Source: Plasmopara viticola
Taxonomy: Eukaryota; Oomycota; Peronosporomycetes; Peronosporales; Peronosporaceae
DNA length: 64,000 bases
Reading direction: 5' to 3'
Assembly (NCBI GenBank): GCA_001695595.3
Contig: MBPM02000008.1
Location: 1,178,001-1,242,000 of the forward strand
The stretch's first letter is position 1. The number at the start of each line of letters is the position of its first letter. Below are positions 58,923 through 64,000 of the stretch, in pieces. The notes below the pieces were generated by a model. That model did no database searches. It was not told the DNA's origin and worked only from the letters and a program-made list of their open reading frames with translations. Position numbers and translations under genes: made by a program.

Positions 58923-59564
58923 CAAAAGCTTTTTTTCCGATGTAAAATTCTAAATTGAACGATGCCCATATTTCGGATCATCAATTAATTGAGCCTCAGA
59001 CTATCCCAATACACAAATAGTTCCAATTGTTGAGAAAAATCAAATCGTACACCAGCCTTTGACGACTAAGATGACGAAGATGAAATGCCTGTTGCATCAA
59101 ATGCTAGTGGCATGCAAAAAGATGCTTTTTCTTGTAGAATCTCACACAAAGCACAAAGCATTTGGATTACGACTGTGTTCTTTTTCTTACTTACTTGGGG
59201 AAAAAGCTGACATGAATACGAGGACAAGATTATAGCGCACAAGATGGCGCTAGACCAAAATTGATGAAACGGACGGTGCTCCTTTTTGTTGCTATTCTGT
59301 ATCGGTGAGCATTCTAGCTTTTGTTTGCAATGCAGCAGCGAAAGCGTCATGAAATTCTAGTAGCATCAATGACAGAGTGAGTTTAAAAAGTGTAACTGTG
59401 GAAAACGTCCCAGCCAATATTCGTGATGGATTTTGATGCTGCGACGAATCCCGGAAAATGACGCGATTCATCCGCACGAAGAGGAGACACGACATAAACA
59501 TTCATCACAACGCAACTCGCTCCAAGTCTTCACTTTGCGTAGCTGTCTACTCTTCGATAGGATT

Positions 59565-59801
59565 ATGAAGCTGTCAATTTTTGCCGCCGCTGCTGCAATT
59601 GCTGTTGCAAACTTTGCAGCTGCTGACCAAACTGCTTTGAGGTCGGTAGCTATGCCTACTGAAGCAGCACCCGCTACAGAAAAGAGTCCAGATGGAAATA
59701 AGAAGGAATTCTGGGGCTGGGGAGGGCCTTGGGGAGGACTCGGCTGGGGTGGAGGCTGGGGCGGAGGCTGGGGTGGAGGCTGGGGTGGAGGCTGGTGGTA
59801 G
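59565..59801 (+). CDS. SSP-23: secreted protein, core type
   Basis: 78 residues, core consensus protein, intact. The upstream spacer is type B, unlike its neighbours. Confidence 0.78.
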   Translation: MKLSIFAAAAAIAVANFAAADQTALRSVAMPTEAAPATEKSPDGNKKEFWGWGGPWGGLGWGGGWGGGWGGGWGGGWW

Positions 59802-60990
59802 ATCTTGGTCGACGCATATGACTAGCAGTATCGTTCCCTCACTTGCTTCTTTAAGCCTCAAAGATAGTTATTCGACTGAAACGATGACACTAAAAACAGT
59901 GCTAGTGATAGAGTTGTTCTATTTTCGAAATAAATTTGGGCATTACAAAAGTATTTTGTCGTAGGTGTCGATCAGTTGTCATTACAAAGGTCTCTTGACA
60001 GGTAGCTGAGTCACAATGTATCTGTCCGCAATATTTTTAGTTTGTAGGTGTCGAGTGACTAGATTGTATTGCCGTAGTTGATACCAATGTATATACTCGG
60101 CCAACTGTATGACCTTGCACACAAAAAGACTATGACATGTCTTGCTACTCCGCCGTCTTGTCAATCGACATTTTGGACTCATCACAATAGAATGAAAAAA
60201 AAACTTGAGATTCGAGGGATATGTGAACGTGATTAAGAAGTACAATCACGCGTACTTGACAAGAGTTGTTCAAATGTAATAAAAGGGAAAGGTGCTACTG
60301 AGCGCAACTATAGATCTTTTTAGCTATTGATTTCAAGCTTAAGCTTCAAAAGCTTTTTTTCCGATGTAAAATTCTAAATTGTACGATGCCCATAATTCGA
60401 ATCATCAATCAATAGAGCCTCAGACTATCCCAATAGCACCAATACTTTCAATTTTTGAGAAAAATCCAATCGTACACCAACCTTTGACGACCAAGATGAC
60501 GAAGATGAAATGCCTGTTGCATCAAATGCTAGTGGCATGCAAAAAGATGCTTTTTCTTGTAGAATCTCACACAAAGCACAAAGCATTTGGATTACGACTG
60601 TGTTCTTTTTCTTACTTACTTGGGGGAGAAAGCTGACATGAATACGAGGACAAGATTATAGCGCACAAGATGGCGCTAGACCAAAATTGATGAAACGGAC
60701 GGTGCTCCTTTTTGTTGCTATTCTGTATCGGTGAGCATTCTAGCTTTTGTTTGCAATGCAGCAGCGAAAGCGTCATGAAATTCTAGTAGCATCAATGACA
60801 GAGTGAGTTTAAAAAGTGTAACTGTGGAAAACGTCCCAGCCAATATTCGTGATGGATTTTGATGCTGCGACGAATCCCGGAAAATGACGCGATTCATCCG
60901 CACGAAGAGGAGACACGACATAAACATTCATCACAACGCAACTCGCTCCAAGTCTTCACTTTGCGTAGCTGTCTACTCTTCGATAGGATT

Positions 60991-61203
60991 ATGAAGCTGT
61001 CAATTTTTGCCGCCGCTGCTGCAATTGCTGTTGCAAACTTTGCAGCTGCTGACCAAACTGCTTTGAGGTCGGTAGCTATGCCTACTGAAGCAGCACCCGC
61101 TACAGAAAAGAGTCCAGATGGAAATAAGAAGGAATTCTGGGGCTGGGGAGGGCCTTGGGGAGGACTCGGCTGGGGTGGAGGCTGGGGTGGAGGCTGGTGG
61201 TAG
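60991..61203 (+). CDS. SSP-24: secreted protein, two repeats
   Basis: 70 residues, two WGGG units. The repeat tract is the same as in SSP-15 on the other side of copia C. Confidence 0.78.
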   Translation: MKLSIFAAAAAIAVANFAAADQTALRSVAMPTEAAPATEKSPDGNKKEFWGWGGPWGGLGWGGGWGGGWW

Positions 61204-62392
61204 ATCTTGGTCGACGCATATGACTAGCAGTATCGTTCCCTCACTGCTTCTTTAAGCCTCAAAGATAGTTATTCGACTGAAACGATGACACTAAAAACAG
61301 TGCTAGTGATAGAGTTGTTCTATTTTCGAAATAAATTTGGGCATTACAAAAGTATTTTGTCGTAGGTGTCGATCAGTTGTCATTACAAAGGTCTCTTGAC
61401 AGGTAGCTGAGTCACAATGTATCTGTCCGCAATATTTTTAGTTTGTAGGTGTCGAGTGACTAGATTGTATTGCCGTAGTTGATACCAATGTATATACTCG
61501 GCCAACTGTATGACCTTGCACACAAAAAGACTATGACATGTCTTGCTACTCCGCCGTCTTGTCAATCGACATTTTGGACTCATTCACAATAGAATGAAAA
61601 AAAAAACTTGAGATTCGAGGGATATGTGAACGTGGTTAAGAAGTACAATCACGCGTACTTGACAAGAGTTGTTCATATGTAATAAAAGGGAAAGGTGCTA
61701 CTGAGCGCAACTATAGATCTTTTTAGCTATTGATTTTCAAGCTTAAGCTTCAAAAGCTTTTTTTCCGATGTAAAATTCTAAATTGAACGATGCCCATATT
61801 TCGGATCATCAATTAATTGAGCCTCAGACTATCCCAATAACACAAATAGTTCAATTTTGAGAAAAATCAAATCGTACACCAGCCTTTGACGACTAAGATG
61901 ACGAAGATGAAATGCCTGTTGCATCAAATGCTAGTGGCATGCAAAAAGATGCTTTTTCTTGTAGAATCTCACACAAAGCACAAAGCACTTAGATTACGAC
62001 TGTGTTCTTTTTCTTACTTACTTGGGGGAAAAAGCTGACATGAATACGAGGACAAGATTATAGCGCACAAGATGGCGCTAGACCAAAATTGATGAAACGG
62101 ACGGTGCTCCTTTTTGTTGCTATTCTGTATCGGTGAGCATTCTAGCTTTTGTTTGCAATGCAGCAGCGAAAGCGTCATGAAATTCTAGTAGCATCAATGA
62201 CAGAGTGAGTTTAAAAAGTGTAACTGTGGAAAACGTCCCAGCCAATATTCGTGATGGATTTTGATGCTGCGACGAATCCCGGAAAATGACGCGATTCATC
62301 CGCACGAAGAGGAGACACGACATAAACATTCATCACAACGCAACTCGCTCCAAGTCTTCACTTTGCGTAGCTGTCTACTCTTCGATAGGATT

Positions 62393-62629
62393 ATGAAGCT
62401 GTCAATTTTTGCCGCCGCTGCTGCAATTGCTGTTGCAAACTTTGCAGCTGCTGACCAAACTGCTTTGAGGTCGGTAGCTATGCCTACTGAAGCAGCACCC
62501 GCTACAGAAAAGAGTCCAGATGGAAATAAGAAGGAATTCTGGGGCTGGGGAGGGCCTTGGGGAGGACTCGGCTGGGGTGGAGGCTGGGGCGGAGGCTGGG
62601 GTGGAGGCTGGGGTGGAGGCTGGTGGTAG
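62393..62629 (+). CDS. SSP-25: secreted protein, core type
   Basis: 78 residues, core consensus protein, intact. The upstream spacer is type B with missing bases. Confidence 0.78.
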   Translation: MKLSIFAAAAAIAVANFAAADQTALRSVAMPTEAAPATEKSPDGNKKEFWGWGGPWGGLGWGGGWGGGWGGGWGGGWW

Positions 62630-63820
62630 ATCTTGGTCGACGCATATGACTAGCAGTATCGTTCCCTCACTGCTTCTTTAAGCCTCAAAGATAGTTATTC
62701 GACTGAAACGATGACACTAAAAACAGTGCTAGTGATAGAGTTGTTCTATTTTCGAAATAAATTTGGGCATTACAAAAGTATTTTGTCGTAGGTGTCGATC
62801 AGTTGTCATTACAAAGGTCTCTTGACAGGTAGCTGAGTCACAATGTATCTGTCCGCAATATTTTTAGTTTGTAGGTGTCGAGTGACTAGATTGTATTGCC
62901 GTAGTTGATACCAATGTATATACTCGGCCAACTGTATGACCTTGCACATAAAAAGACTATGACATGTCTTGCTACTCCGCCGTCTTGTCAATCGACATTT
63001 TGGACTCAATCACAATAGAATGAAAAAAAAAACTTGAGATTCGAGGGATATGTGAACGTGATTAAGAAGTACAATCACGCGTACTTGACAAGAGTTGTTC
63101 AAATGTAATAAAAGGGAAAGGTGCTACTGAGCGCAACTATAGATCTTTTTAGCTATTGATTATCAAGCTTAAGCTTCAAAAGCTTTTTTTCCGATGTAAA
63201 ATTCTAAATTGTACGATGCCCATAATTCGAATCATCAATCAATAGAGCCTCAGACTATCCCAATAGCACCAATACTTTCAATTTTTGAGAAAAATCCAAT
63301 CGTACACCAACCTTTGACGACCAAGATGACGAAGATGAAATGCCTGTTGCATCAAATGCTAGTGGCATGCAAAAAGATGCTTTTTCTTGTAGAATCTCAC
63401 ACAAAGCACAAAGCATTTGGATTACGACTGTGTTCTTTTTCTTACTTACTTGGGGGAGAAAGCTGACATGAATACGAGGACAAGATTATAGCGCACAAGA
63501 TGGCGCTAGACCAAAATTGATGAAACGGACGGTGCTCCTTTTTGTTGCTATTCTGTATCGGTGAGCATTCTAGCTTTTGTTTGCAATGCAGCAGCGAAAG
63601 CGTCATGAAATTCTAGTAGCATCAATGACAGAGTGAGTTTAAAAAGTGTAACTGTGGAAAACGTCCCAGCCAATATTCGTGATGGATTTTGATGCTGCGA
63701 CGAATCCCGGAAAATGACGCGATTCATCCGCACGAAGAGGAGACACGACATAAACATTCATCACAACGCAACTCGCTCCAAGTCTTCACTTTGCGTAGCT
63801 GTCTACTCTTCGATAGGATT

Positions 63821-64000
63821 ATGAAGCTGTCAATTTTTGCCGCCGCTGCTGCAATTGCTGTTGCAAACTTTGCAGCTGCTGACCAAACTGCTTTGAGGTC
63901 GGTAGCTATGCCTACTGAAGCAGCACCCGCTACAGAAAAGAGTCCAGATGGAAATAAGAAGGAATTCTGGGGCTGGGGAGGGCCTTGGGGAGGACTCGGC
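63821..64000 (+). CDS. SSP-26: secreted protein, cut by window end
   Basis: Normal start and signal peptide; the frame is open to the last base of the window, within the WGGLG region. Repeat number cannot be seen. Confidence 0.75.
   Translation, partial: MKLSIFAAAAAIAVANFAAADQTALRSVAMPTEAAPATEKSPDGNKKEFWGWGGPWGGLG

Larger units (their letters stand above)
54602..64000 (+). repeat. SSP array, rightward block (SSP-20 to SSP-26)
   Basis: Seven units on the plus strand, SSP starts 1402-1428 bp apart, running off the window end. Most spacers are type A; those between SSP-22/23 and SSP-24/25 are type B. The first unit (SSP-20) is the most divergent of the block. Confidence 0.93.

Noticed and set aside
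28290..61000. Open frames of about 95 codons antisense to each SSP gene, with repeated ASTP or ASAP units
   Set aside because: They are the reverse strand of the WGGG repeat and have no start context or family; they follow automatically from the SSP coding sequence.
27969..63009. A 66-codon frame (MSPKCRLTRRRSS...) on the opposite strand in nearly every unit
   Set aside because: It is intact in the core units only because they are almost identical. In the SSP-3 and SSP-4 units it is broken by shifts and stops, so selection for coding is not supported. It is kept in mind because the SSP-1 unit has it intact.
28941..63466. Spacer frames of 80-100 codons starting MYDAHNSNHQ or MNDAHISDHQ
   Set aside because: Frame and ending change between units through small indels, and the variants do not share a common protein.
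13973..64000. CRISPR or satellite interpretation of the periodic array
   Set aside because: The unit is about 1.4 kb and contains a gene with promoter-like and poly(A) sequences, and the context is eukaryotic. The 12-bp tract is a coding repeat without spacers.

Overview
The window looks like nuclear DNA of an oomycete (Phytophthora or downy-mildew type). The pointers are very short GT-AG introns (59-74 bp), a compact block of single-copy eukaryotic genes, degraded Ty3/gypsy and Ty1/copia elements around it, a relic that resembles a Crinkler (CRN) effector header, and a long tandem array of small secreted protein genes. The assignment is inference from gene content; no ribosomal or mitochondrial marker is present.

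Layout. 1-5.9 kb: AT-rich, gene-poor DNA with two decayed elements, a frameshifted CRN-header/trypsin-like pseudogene (about 345-1300, minus) and a Ty3/gypsy pol relic (about 3320-4720, minus). 5.9-11.0 kb: a housekeeping island with AAGAB/p34-like, prefoldin subunit 5, EMC6, a doubtful 92-aa protein, a SMIM13-like membrane protein, a two-exon WW-domain protein and a four-exon PEX7. Splice sites of the last two can be placed exactly. 11.0-13.9 kb: no recognisable gene. 13.97-64.0 kb: 26 copies (one cut by the window end) of a unit of about 1.4 kb. Each copy carries one gene or gene relic for a secreted protein of 66-82 residues (SSP) with a clean signal peptide and a C-terminal Trp/Gly repeat (WGGG)n ending in WW.

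The array is not uniform. Two copies point right (SSP-1 and -2, start codon lost). Then comes a truncated copia element (A), 17 copies pointing left (SSP-3 to -19), a head-to-head inverted copia pair (C-left/C-right), and 7 copies pointing right (SSP-20 to -26). Both orientation switches fall at broken copia ends. A further copia element (B) with two LTRs and a 5-bp target duplication interrupts the array at 21.3-25.9 kb. The outer copies (SSP-1 to -4) are divergent and three of them are broken. The core copies (SSP-5 to -26) are nearly identical, which suggests recent amplification or concerted evolution.

The spacers between SSP genes come in two sequence types (A and B) in an irregular mosaic. 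Several spacers lack single bases at exactly the positions where A and B differ. That looks like consensus collapse during assembly, so the true copy number and order may differ from what is shown. The SSP family is the best candidate for an undescribed system here: an amplified, apparently secreted Trp/Gly-repeat peptide whose repeat number varies between copies. I do not recognise it as a named effector family; it has no RXLR, LFLAK or Cys-rich signature.
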